This document shows positions 53,231 through 64,000 of a DNA stretch of 64,000 nt, one piece after another. Position 1 is the first letter of the stretch. The number at the start of each line of letters is the position of its first letter. This stretch comes from Clavibacter sp. VKM Ac-2873. Lineage in GTDB: Bacteria; Actinomycetota; Actinomycetes; Actinomycetales; Microbacteriaceae. A program made the translations under genes and the position numbers. Location of the stretch: assembly GCF_015351075.1 (NCBI RefSeq), contig NZ_JADKRS010000001.1:434001-498000 (forward strand), written 5' to 3'. The notes beneath the pieces were generated by a model. The model saw only the letters and a list, made by a program, of their open reading frames with translations, searched no databases and was not told the origin of the DNA.

Positions 53231-54777
53231 CAGTGCGTGTCTCCGTCCGTGGTGCGGCGCGCGGCGCGCGCGAGCTCGGGTGCCTGGGCCAGCAGCGGCC
53301 CGCCCCACTGCCGCTCGAGGATCCCCTCGAGCGCGGCGCCGACCGTGTAGAGGCGCGCGTCCTCGCGGGCGGGCGCCATGAACTGGATCCCGACGGGCAG
53401 GCCGTCCTCGGGCGCGAGCCCGATGGGGAGGCCGATGCCGGGGACGCCCGCGAGGTTCGCGGGGATCGTGGTGAGGTCGTTGAGGTACATCGCCAGCGGG
53501 TCGTCGAGCTTCTCGCCCAGCTTGAACGCCGTGGTGGGCGCGCTCGGCGTGACCAGCACGTCGACCTGCTGGAACGCGGCGTCGAAGTCGCGCTGGATGA
53601 GCGTGCGGACCTTCTGCGCGCTGCCGTAGTACGCGTCGTAGTAGCCGGCGCTCAGCGCGTAGGTGCCGAGGATGATGCGGCGCTTGACCTCGGGGCCGAA
53701 GCCGGCCTCGCGGGTCGCCGCCATGACGTCCTCCACCGTTCCGCCGCCGGGCGGGTTCACGCGGAGGCCGAAGCGCACCGAGTCGAACTTCGCCAGGTTG
53801 CTCGACGCCTCCGCGGGGAGGATCAGGTAGTACGCGGCGATGGCGTGCTCGAAGTTCGGCGCGGACACCTCGACGATCTCGGCGCCGGCCCGCTCGAGCA
53901 GGTCGAGCGCCTCGCGGAAGCGCTGCGTGACGCCGGCCTGGAAGCCCTCGCCGTCGAGCTGCGTCACGACGCCGATGCGGAGGCCCTTCACGGATCCCTC
54001 GCGCTGCCCGGCGCGGGCGGCGTCGGCGAACGACGGCCACGCGTCGGTCAGCGACGTGGAGTCGCGCGGGTCGTGCCCGCCGATGACGTCGTGCACGAGG
54101 GCCGAGTCGAGCACCGTGCGGGAGACGGGGCCGACCTGGTCGAGGCTGGAGGCGAGCGCGATGGCGCCGTAGCGGCTGACGCCGCCGTAGGTGGGCTTGA
54201 CGCCGACGGATCCGGTGACGGCGGCGGGCTGGCGGATGGATCCGCCCGTGTCGGAGCCGAGCGCGACGGGCGCCTCGAACGCGGCGACGGCGGCCGCGGA
54301 TCCGCCGCCCGAGCCGCCGGGGATGCGGTCGAGGTCCCACGGGTTGTGCGTGGCGCCGAACGCGGAGTGCTCGGTGGACGAGCCCATCGCGAACTCGTCC
54401 ATGTTGGTCTTGCCGAGCGGCACGAGGCCCGCGGCGCGGAGCCGCTGCACGACGGTCGCGTCGTACGGCGGGGTCCAGCCCTCGAGCATGCGCGAGCCCG
54501 CGGTGGACGGCATGTCGATGGTGCAGAGCACGTCCTTGATGGCGATGGGCACGCCCGCGAGCGGCCCGAGCGGGGCGCCGTCGGCGCGCTGCGCGTCGAT
54601 CTCGGCGGCGCGCCCGAGCGCGCGCTCCCCGGAGACGTGGAGGAACGCGTGGACGTCGCCGTCGACGTGGTCGATGCGGTCGAGGTGCGCGCGCACGGCG
54701 TCGACGCTCGAGACCTCGCGGGAGGCGAGGCGGTCGGCGAGGTCGGCGGCGCTGAGGCGCGTGAGGTCGTCGGTCAT
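53230..54777 (-). CDS. gatA: Aspartyl/glutamyl-tRNA amidotransferase subunit A
   Basis: The 515-residue amidase subunit releases ammonia from glutamine for transfer by GatB. The Ser-cisSer-Lys triad can be placed: the Lys in [11 protein letters not shown] near residue 80, cis-Ser in [16 protein letters not shown] near 155, and the nucleophile Ser in [16 protein letters not shown] near 179. Length is normal. It lies 7 bases after the gatC stop in the operon gatC-gatA-gatB-ABC-F. Confidence 0.96.
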   Translation of the reverse strand: MTDDLTRLSAADLADRLASREVSSVDAVRAHLDRIDHVDGDVHAFLHVSGERALGRAAEIDAQRADGAPLGPLAGVPIAIKDVLCTIDMPSTAGSRMLEGWTPPYDATVVQRLRAAGLVPLGKTNMDEFAMGSSTEHSAFGATHNPWDLDRIPGGSGGGSAAAVAAFEAPVALGSDTGGSIRQPAAVTGSVGVKPTYGGVSRYGAIALASSLDQVGPVSRTVLDSALVHDVIGGHDPRDSTSLTDAWPSFADAARAGQREGSVKGLRIGVVTQLDGEGFQAGVTQRFREALDLLERAGAEIVEVSAPNFEHAIAAYYLILPAEASSNLAKFDSVRFGLRVNPPGGGTVEDVMAATREAGFGPEVKRRIILGTYALSAGYYDAYYGSAQKVRTLIQRDFDAAFQQVDVLVTPSAPTTAFKLGEKLDDPLAMYLNDLTTIPANLAGVPGIGLPIGLAPEDGLPVGIQFMAPAREDARLYTVGAALEGILERQWGGPLLAQAPELARAARRTTDGDTH

Positions 54778-54784
54778 GGTGCTC

Positions 54785-55153
54785 CTACTGCTCTTCGCCG
54801 AGGATCGCCGACACCTTGAAGCGGGATCCGTCGTGCTCGGGTGCGCCGGCGAGCGCCTGGGCGGTGGTCAGCGTCTCCCCCGGCACGTCGGGCCGGGAGA
54901 CGTTCACGAGCGGGATCGGGTGGCTCGTGGCGGGCACGTCCGGTCCCGCCACCGCGGTGACCTTCGCGACCGACTCGACGATGAGGCCGAGCTCGGTCGT
55001 GAGCGTGTCGATCTCCTCCGCGCTCAGGCGGATGCGCGCGAGGCCGGCGAGGTGCTCCACCTGCTCCCGGCTGATCTGCTCCGTGGGGGTCGGCGCCTGG
55101 GGGGTCTCCTCCCCGCTGGTCGCGTCGGCGGGCTCGGGCCGGGTGTCGGGCAT
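54785..55153 (-). CDS. gatC: Aspartyl/glutamyl-tRNA amidotransferase subunit C
   Basis: The 122-residue small subunit wraps GatA and GatB. The family core is [20 protein letters not shown] and the Pro-rich C-terminus with [10 protein letters not shown] 30-residue acidic N-terminal extension precedes it. ATG 55153 has GGAGA 6 bases upstream (TTTGGAGACGC). TAGAAT on the minus strand near 55190 fits the operon's -10 box, giving a leader of about 30 bases. It is divergent from the lipoprotein gene at 55201. Confidence 0.93.
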   Translation of the reverse strand: MPDTRPEPADATSGEETPQAPTPTEQISREQVEHLAGLARIRLSAEEIDTLTTELGLIVESVAKVTAVAGPDVPATSHPIPLVNVSRPDVPGETLTTAQALAGAPEHDGSRFKVSAILGEEQ

Positions 55154-55200
55154 GCGTCTCCAAAGGACTGTGTGCGGGGGTACCGGGAGATTCTATTAGC

Positions 55201-55656
55201 GTGACCCCCATGCCCACCGCAGCCCGGATCCCCGCCCGCCGCCGATCCGGGGTGCCCCGCGGCGCCGCGGTCGCCGCCGTCGGGGCGCTCGCCATCGTCG
55301 CCCTGGCCGCATGCGCCCCCGTCAGCGACGTGCGTGGCAACTGGCACCTCGTCCGGGCATCCGACTCCGCGGGCGACCTCGACGTCGGCACGACGCTCAT
55401 CACGATGCGCGTCGGCGGCGGGGAGGTCAGCGGTCGCGGCCCCTGCAACGACTACTCCGGCCCCATCGGCGAACGCGGCGACGGCATGCTCGGCGGGCTC
55501 GCCCCCGGCGCGCTCGCCTGCGAGGACGACGGCCTCGAGGCGCGCTACTTCCAGGACCTGGCGCGCGTGTCGTCGCTCCAGGTGGACGACGGCCACCTCG
55601 TCGCCACCGGACCGGACGACGTGCGGCTCGAGTACGCCGAGCGCAGCCGGGGCTGA
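55201..55656 (+). CDS. META-domain (HslJ-like) lipoprotein
   Basis: The 151-residue protein has a lipoprotein signal ending in LAAC with Cys38, then a META-type domain: GNWHLVRASDSAG, ITMRVGGGEVSGRGPCNDYSG, LACEDDGLEARYFQDLARVSSLQVDDGHLV (in parts). The CNDYSG and the second Cys (ACEDDG) are the usual conserved positions. Members occur in envelope stress or motility contexts, but the role here is unknown. GTG 55201 lies close behind the shared divergent promoter region. It is anchored outside the cell membrane. Confidence 0.85.
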   Translation: MTPMPTAARIPARRRSGVPRGAAVAAVGALAIVALAACAPVSDVRGNWHLVRASDSAGDLDVGTTLITMRVGGGEVSGRGPCNDYSGPIGERGDGMLGGLAPGALACEDDGLEARYFQDLARVSSLQVDDGHLVATGPDDVRLEYAERSRG

Positions 55657-55704
55657 GCGCGGCGGCCGCCTGCCTCGCGGGTCGGCCACCCGCGGTCGCG
55701 TCGG

Positions 55705-57099
55705 CTACCGGCCGCTCGCGTCGGAGACGACGTCCTGCGCCGTCGGGCGATCGATGCCGATGAGCGCGAGGTTCCGGAAGGACTCCGTGCCGCGGTCGAA
55801 GTAGCTGTTGTGGCCGACGACGCCGGCGAGGGATCCGTCGGCCGAGACGCCGGAGGCCGCGCCCGTGCCGCCGACCCCGAAGTGCTCGGCGCCGAACGAC
55901 GCGCTGCCCGGGTCGGAGCCGAAGTACGACGACCCGACCACCGGATCCCACGGCGCCTCGCCCACGTACACGCGGCCGGCGGGCACGTCCAGCTCGCCCG
56001 CGTCGCGCACGGCGCCGCCCGGGGATCCCACCACGGCCAGGGCGTCGACGGAGGCCCGGCCGCTCGAGAGCGCGAGCAGCGCCGCCGTCGACCCGTAGGA
56101 GTGCGCGACGACGGTGAGGTAGGGCGGGTCGGCCCGGCGCAGGCCCTGGATCCCCTGGATCGCGTCCTCGAGGTACTGCGCGCCCTCGTGCGCGAGGTCG
56201 AGGGAGCCGATCCCCAGGAGGTCGGGCGTGCGGTAGCCGATCCAGGCGATGGTGGCGACGCCACCCGCGCCGGTGCCGGAGGCCGCGCCGGTGCCGGCGC
56301 CCGCCCCGCGCAACGTCGTCTGCTGCTGCTGGAGGCGCGCCGCGACGTCCGTCCAGTCGACCAGGCGGTCGGACACGGAGTAGAACATCCCGGGCACGAC
56401 GATGGACACGTACGCCGCCGTGTCGAGGTCGCCCACCACCACGCCCGCGCGTCCCGGCCAGGTCGTGTCGAGCGTCAGCAGCGACCGCACGGGGCCGCCC
56501 GCCGCGGGCTCCAGCGCGCGACGCACCTCGGCGAGCATGGCCAGGTCGCGCCCGAGCGCCTGCTGCGCGCCGCGTCCCGGCGTCGTCGTCGCCCGCGCGT
56601 GCAGCTCGCGCTCGCGCTGGTCGAGGAGGCGGCGGTTGGCGGCGTCGCGCTCGACCACGGGGATCCCCTCCAGGTTGCCCACGAGCTCGGGCATCCCCTC
56701 GGCGAGGTCCCGCCGCTGCGCCGGTGCGAGGCCCGACCACCATGCGACCACGCCCGACACGGAGGGCGGCCGACGGACGAGCTCCCGGATCGTGTCCGGG
56801 ATGGCGTGCGCGAGCAGCCGCAGCTCCGGCACGTCGAGCGCCGGCAGCGCGCCCAGGAGCGCGACGGGGGACGTGTCGCGCAGCGTCCGGTCGGAGACGT
56901 CCTGGTCGCGGAGCTGCTCGACCACGCGCGCGGGGCTCGGCAGGCGCGCTCCCGCGGTGGGATCCGCGGCATCCGGTCCGGCGAGGACCGCGGGAGGGCG
57001 CGTCACCGCGCCGGCCGCGGTCGCGGGCGCGACGAGCGCCACGACCGACGCGCACGCGATGGCCGAGGCGGCGAGCAGCGCGCGGAAGCGAGTCGTCAC
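55705..57099 (-). CDS. Secreted alpha/beta hydrolase (DUF1023 family)
   Basis: The 464-residue protein begins with a signal peptide (ALLAASAIACASVVALVAPATAAGA, in parts). The N-terminal half is helical and Arg/Ala-rich. The C-terminal half is the DUF1023 hydrolase: VVPGMFYSVSDRL, ATIAWIGYRTPD, GIQGLRRADPPYLTVVAHSYGST with the nucleophile Ser in HSYGS, LAVVGSPGG, and GHNSYF with the likely catalytic His. Asp/Glu of the triad is not pinned. GTG 57099 was chosen; TATTCT at 57115-57120 on the minus strand fits a promoter. The substrate is unknown. Confidence 0.87.
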   Translation of the reverse strand: MTTRFRALLAASAIACASVVALVAPATAAGAVTRPPAVLAGPDAADPTAGARLPSPARVVEQLRDQDVSDRTLRDTSPVALLGALPALDVPELRLLAHAIPDTIRELVRRPPSVSGVVAWWSGLAPAQRRDLAEGMPELVGNLEGIPVVERDAANRRLLDQRERELHARATTTPGRGAQQALGRDLAMLAEVRRALEPAAGGPVRSLLTLDTTWPGRAGVVVGDLDTAAYVSIVVPGMFYSVSDRLVDWTDVAARLQQQQTTLRGAGAGTGAASGTGAGGVATIAWIGYRTPDLLGIGSLDLAHEGAQYLEDAIQGIQGLRRADPPYLTVVAHSYGSTAALLALSSGRASVDALAVVGSPGGAVRDAGELDVPAGRVYVGEAPWDPVVGSSYFGSDPGSASFGAEHFGVGGTGAASGVSADGSLAGVVGHNSYFDRGTESFRNLALIGIDRPTAQDVVSDASGR

Positions 57100-57212
57100 G
57101 GTACGAGGTCCCCCAGAATACGGCGGGGGAGGTCCGGCGCCTGCGGATGGCGCGCCCCGCGCCGACGCGTCGGTCCATGCTATCGGCGCCGGGTGTCGGG
57201 CGGGAGGCCTGA

Positions 57213-60887
<3,675 letters not shown>

Positions 60888-60891
<4 letters not shown>

Positions 60892-62093
60892 CCCGTGAGC
60901 CTACGCGCCGCGCGGCCCGCGAGGCCCGCCCGGGAGGCGCGCGCGACGGCGTCGGGCAGCGCCGCCAGGAGCGCGTCGACGTCGGCGTCCGTCGTCGTGC
61001 GGCCGAGCGTGACGCGGAGCGCGCCGCGGGCCGCGTCCTCGGGGATGCCCATGCCGATGAGCACGTGGGAGACCTCGGCCACGCCGGCCTGGCACGCGGA
61101 TCCGGTGCTCACCGAGACGCCGGCCATGTCGAGCAGGAGCAGCAGCGAGTCGCCCTGGCACCCCGCGAAGGTCAGGTGCGCGTTGCCGGGGAGGCGGCCC
61201 CCGGGATCCGGGTCGCCGCGGAGGACGGCGCCGGGGACGTCGCGGAGCACGGTCTCGACGAGCCGGTCGCGGAGCGCCGCCAGCCGGAGCCGCTCGGCGT
61301 CGAGCTCGGCGACCGCGAGGGTGACGGCCGTCGCGAACGCCACGGCGGACGCGGCGTCCTGCGTGCCCGAGCGCACCTGCCGCTGCTGGCCGCCGCCGTG
61401 GATCTGCGGATCCACGGCGGCCTGCCGCGCGAGCACGAGCGCGCCGCTGCCGACGGGCCCGCCGACCTTGTGCGCCGACACGCTGACCGCGTGGACGCCC
61501 GCCTCGCGCCAGCGCCGGAACGGGACGGGCATGTGGCCGAGCGCGGCGACCGCGTCGACGTGCACGGGCACGCCGTGCGCCCGGGCGAGGGCGGCGAGCT
61601 CCTCGACGGGCTGGATCGTGCCGACCTCGTTGCTCGCGGCGAGGAACGTGAGGAGGGAGGCGGATGCGGGGTCGGCGGCGAGCGCGGCGGCGACCGCGTC
61701 GACCCGGATGCGCCCGACCGCGTCGATCGGGAGCCGCTCGACGACCGCGCCGCGGCGCTCGAGCCACTCGACCGTGTCGACCGTGGCGTGGTGCTCGCCG
61801 TCGGGCACGAGGATCCGCGTGCGACGCGCGTCGGAGGCCACCCGCGCGCCGTGCAGCCCCTTGATGCCGAGGTTCACCGACTCGGTGCCGCCGGAGGTGA
61901 GGATCACCTCGACGGGATCCGCGTCGAGGGCCCGCGCGATGGCCTCGCGGGCCTCCTCGAGCACGCGCCGGGCCTCCTGGCCGTGCGAGTGGATGGAGGA
62001 CGGGTTCCCCACGAGCGTGAGCGCCCCGGCGAGCGCCGCGATCGCCTCGGGCCGCATCGGGGTCGTCGCCGCGTGGTCGAGGTAGACCGTCAT
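60888..62093 (-). CDS. Cysteine desulfurase (IscS/NifS-type)
   Basis: The 401-residue PLP enzyme converts cysteine to alanine and enzyme-bound persulfide. It begins [15 protein letters not shown] and has [22 protein letters not shown], the PLP lysine in [12 protein letters not shown] near residue 205, and the catalytic Cys in [15 protein letters not shown] near 330. The long active loop with SACQAG resembles IscS rather than SufS. It is co-translated with mnmA. ATG 62093 lies 6 bases after TAGGGT, with a divergent gene starting only 18 bases away. Confidence 0.93.
60898..60903 (-). promoter_or_regulatory. -10-like TAGGCT inside the cysteine desulfurase end, before mnmA
   Basis: TAGGCT ends 6 bases before GTG 60891. 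Because mnmA also overlaps the upstream stop, this may be a secondary promoter or chance. Confidence 0.35.
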
Positions 62094-62098
62094 GCCCC

Positions 62099-62105
62099 TA
62101 CCCTA
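62099..62105. promoter_or_regulatory. Overlapping divergent -10 boxes for cysteine desulfurase and the second glgX
   Basis: TACCCT on the plus strand (62099-62104) ends 7 bases before ATG 62112. TAGGGT on the minus strand (62105-62100) ends 6 bases before ATG 62093. The two boxes share five base pairs, so both transcripts should be leaderless and their promoters mutually exclusive. Confidence 0.6.
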
Positions 62106-62111
62106 GGTCGC

Positions 62112-64000
62112 ATGCCGCGCCCCGGACCGCCCGTGCCCCTGGGGCTGACGCTCCACGACCAGGGGGGCACGCTGCGCGTCGTGAGCCACGGCGCGTCCGC
62201 CGTGGAGCTCACCGTCTCGGCCGTCGACGATCCCCGCCGCGTGGCGCAGGTCGTCCCCCTCGATCGCGGCGACGCGGGCGTCTGGACGGGCTCCAGCGCC
62301 CTGCTCGTCCCCGGCACCGCGTACTCGGTGCGCGTCGACGGCGACCCCGCGCCCGGCGATTCCTTCGACCCGACGCGGCACCTGCTGGACCCCTACGCGC
62401 GCGGCCTGGTGCAGGTCGGCCCCGCCGCATGGCGCTCGGTCGCCACGCGCGAGGTGCCCGCCGGGGAGCGCGCCGCCCGCCGCGCCGCCCGTCCCGTCGT
62501 GCCGCGCGACCGGCAGGTCGTCTACGAGCTCCACGTGCGCGGCTTCACGAAGACCGACGAGCGGCTCCCGGAGGAGCTCCGCGGCACCTACGCGGGTCTC
62601 GGGCACCCGGCCACGGTGGCGCGCCTGGTCGACCTCGGGATCACGACCGTCGAGCTCCTGCCGGTGCACGCGTCCACGAGCGAGGAGCGGCTGCGCGCGC
62701 AGGGCCGGATCAACCACTGGGGCTACAACACGCTCGCGTACCTGGCGCCGCACGCGCCCTACGCCACGCGCGCGGCGCGCGACGCGGGGGCCGACGCGGT
62801 CGCCGCCGAGTTCCGCGGCATGGTCGACGCGCTCCACGCCGCGGGGATCCAGGTCGTGCTCGACGTCGTCTACAACCACACGGCCGAGGAGGGCGCCGAC
62901 GGGCCGATCACGAGCCTCCGCGGGATCGACGGGTCCCGCTACTACCGGCACACGCCGGACGGCACCCCCATCGACGTCACGGGCTGCGGCAACACGGTCG
63001 ACCTGTCCCGGCCCGACGCGCAGCGCCTCGTGCTCGACTCGCTCGAGCACTGGTCCGACGTGATGGGCGTGGACGGCTTCCGCTTCGACCTCGCCGTCAC
63101 GCTCGGCCGCGACGAGCGCGTGGACTTCGACCCGGGGCATCCGCTGCTGCGCGCCATCGTCGAGGACGAGGCGCTCGAGGGGCTGCTCATGATCGCCGAG
63201 CCGTGGGACGTGGGCATGGGCGGGTGGCGCACGGGCGGGTTCGGATCCGGCTGGAGCGAGTGGAACGACGGCTACCGGGACGTCGTGCGCGACTTCTGGC
63301 TGACCGACGTCGCCCAGGCGAGGCGCACCGGCCACGCCCCGAGCGGCGTGGGCGCGCTCGCGTCCTGCCTCGCCGGCTCCTCGGGCACCTTCGCCGCCGA
63401 CCGCGGCCCGCTCGCGTCCGTCTCCTTCGTCACGGCGCACGACGGCTTCACGCTCGCGGACCTCACGTCCTACGACCGCAAGCACAACAGCGGCAACGGC
63501 GAGTCGAACCGCGACGGCACGGACGCCAACCGCTCGTGGAACCACGGCGTGGAGGGGCCGACGCGCGACGCGGCGATCCTCGCGGCCCGCCGCCGCACGT
63601 CCCGCAACCTCCTCGGCACGCTGCTCGTCTCCGCGGGCATCCCCATGATCACGATGGGCGACGAGCGCGGCCGCACCCAGCGCGGCAACAACAACGGCTA
63701 CTGCCTCGACAACGCGGCCACGTGGATGCGCTGGGACGAGGACGCGTGGCGGATGGACCTGGAGGCGACGACGCGCCACCTCCTCCGGATCCGGCGGGAG
63801 AACCCGGCGCTCCGGCCCTCGCGCTACGCGGAGCCCGACGCGCGCGTGCCGAGCGCATCCGTCCTCGCGTGGCGCGACGCCGACGGCGCGCCCATGACGG
63901 AGGCGGCCTGGGAGTCCACGGGCACGCGCACGCTGCAGTGGATCACCACGTCGACGCCCGAGACCGAGGACCCGAACCGCGTGCTCGTCGTCGTCCACGG
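62112..64000 (+). CDS. Second glycogen debranching enzyme (GlgX/TreX-like), 3' end outside the window
   Basis: The frame is open from ATG 62112 to the window end (629 codons). It is a GH13 debranching enzyme with a short N-terminal CBM48-like domain, VYELHVRGFTKTDERLPEELRGTYAGL (in parts), DVVYNHTAEEG, GFRFDLAVTLG with the nucleophile, IAEPWDVGMGGW with the acid Glu, and VTAHDGFTLADL. It is clearly homologous to the GlgX at 23636-25840 but diverged throughout, so it is a paralogue, not a recent duplication. No treY/treZ is visible beside it. Its substrate may be isomaltose-type branches or glycogen. The start follows a leaderless promoter. Confidence 0.92.
   Translation, partial: MPRPGPPVPLGLTLHDQGGTLRVVSHGASAVELTVSAVDDPRRVAQVVPLDRGDAGVWTGSSALLVPGTAYSVRVDGDPAPGDSFDPTRHLLDPYARGLVQVGPAAWRSVATREVPAGERAARRAARPVVPRDRQVVYELHVRGFTKTDERLPEELRGTYAGLGHPATVARLVDLGITTVELLPVHASTSEERLRAQGRINHWGYNTLAYLAPHAPYATRAARDAGADAVAAEFRGMVDALHAAGIQVVLDVVYNHTAEEGADGPITSLRGIDGSRYYRHTPDGTPIDVTGCGNTVDLSRPDAQRLVLDSLEHWSDVMGVDGFRFDLAVTLGRDERVDFDPGHPLLRAIVEDEALEGLLMIAEPWDVGMGGWRTGGFGSGWSEWNDGYRDVVRDFWLTDVAQARRTGHAPSGVGALASCLAGSSGTFAADRGPLASVSFVTAHDGFTLADLTSYDRKHNSGNGESNRDGTDANRSWNHGVEGPTRDAAILAARRRTSRNLLGTLLVSAGIPMITMGDERGRTQRGNNNGYCLDNAATWMRWDEDAWRMDLEATTRHLLRIRRENPALRPSRYAEPDARVPSASVLAWRDADGAPMTEAAWESTGTRTLQWITTSTPETEDPNRVLVVVH

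Overview
The window is about 73% GC by eye, has tightly packed genes, and reads as an ordinary chromosomal stretch of a Gram-positive actinobacterium. The protein set (mycothiol-type DsbA/nitroreductase, truncated haemoglobin O, SCO4848-type membrane protein, GatCAB, NAD-dependent ligase, TreY/TreZ) and the look of the sequences suggest Microbacteriaceae, most likely Clavibacter or a close relative. That placement is inference; no rRNA or species marker is present. I see no transposase, integrase, phage gene or CRISPR array. No gap between genes exceeds 300 bases.

Layout. 1-858 is the tail of a membrane protein. 1.0-10.6 kb holds stress and housekeeping genes: dps, a Nei-type glycosylase with rpiB, a DsbA-like protein, aminopeptidase N, an MscS channel coupled to a truncated globin, and two thioesterases. 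10.6-19.3 kb holds the ABC-F protein EttA, a MarR regulator with a lipoprotein, msrA, nadE, a thioredoxin-like gene, orn, tRNA-Arg(TCT), tRNA-His(GTG) and small unknown genes. 19.3-23 kb is a thiamine-regulated ECF importer operon (ykoE-ykoD-ykoC plus a P-loop kinase) behind a TPP riboswitch. 23.1-30 kb has a GerW-like protein and the glycogen-to-trehalose operon glgX-treY-treZ. 30-39 kb has a UDP-sugar dehydrogenase, dinB, an MpaB-family protein, a molybdopterin/flavin oxidoreductase pair, an M20 deacylase and other single genes. 39.2-46.7 kb is a lipid-type block: SDR, acyl-CoA ligase, SDR, CrtI-like flavoprotein, SRPBCC protein, second acyl-CoA ligase. 46.7-57.1 kb has a low-complexity protein, DedA, a large lipoprotein, and gatC-gatA-gatB followed by a second ABC-F gene, then two exported proteins. 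57.2-62.1 kb is cysteine desulfurase-mnmA-ligA. The window ends inside a second GlgX-type debranching enzyme.

How genes work together. GlgX debranches glycogen and TreY/TreZ turn the linear glucan into trehalose. Cysteine desulfurase supplies sulfur to MnmA for tRNA U34 thiolation. GatCAB makes Gln-tRNA(Gln) and/or Asn-tRNA(Asn). The ECF system imports a thiamine precursor under TPP control.

Regulatory style. At least 18 genes carry a TANNNT -10-like hexamer exactly 6-7 bases before the start codon and no Shine-Dalgarno site in a transcribed leader, which predicts leaderless mRNAs. In several places the upstream gene's stop codon is itself the TAG/TAA of the -10 box. At 62.1 kb two divergent genes have overlapping -10 boxes and only 18 bases between their start codons. 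I found no clearly undescribed multi-gene system. The most distinctive points are this promoter architecture, a frame-changing 16-bp tandem duplication upstream of marR, and the paired acyl-CoA ligase block.
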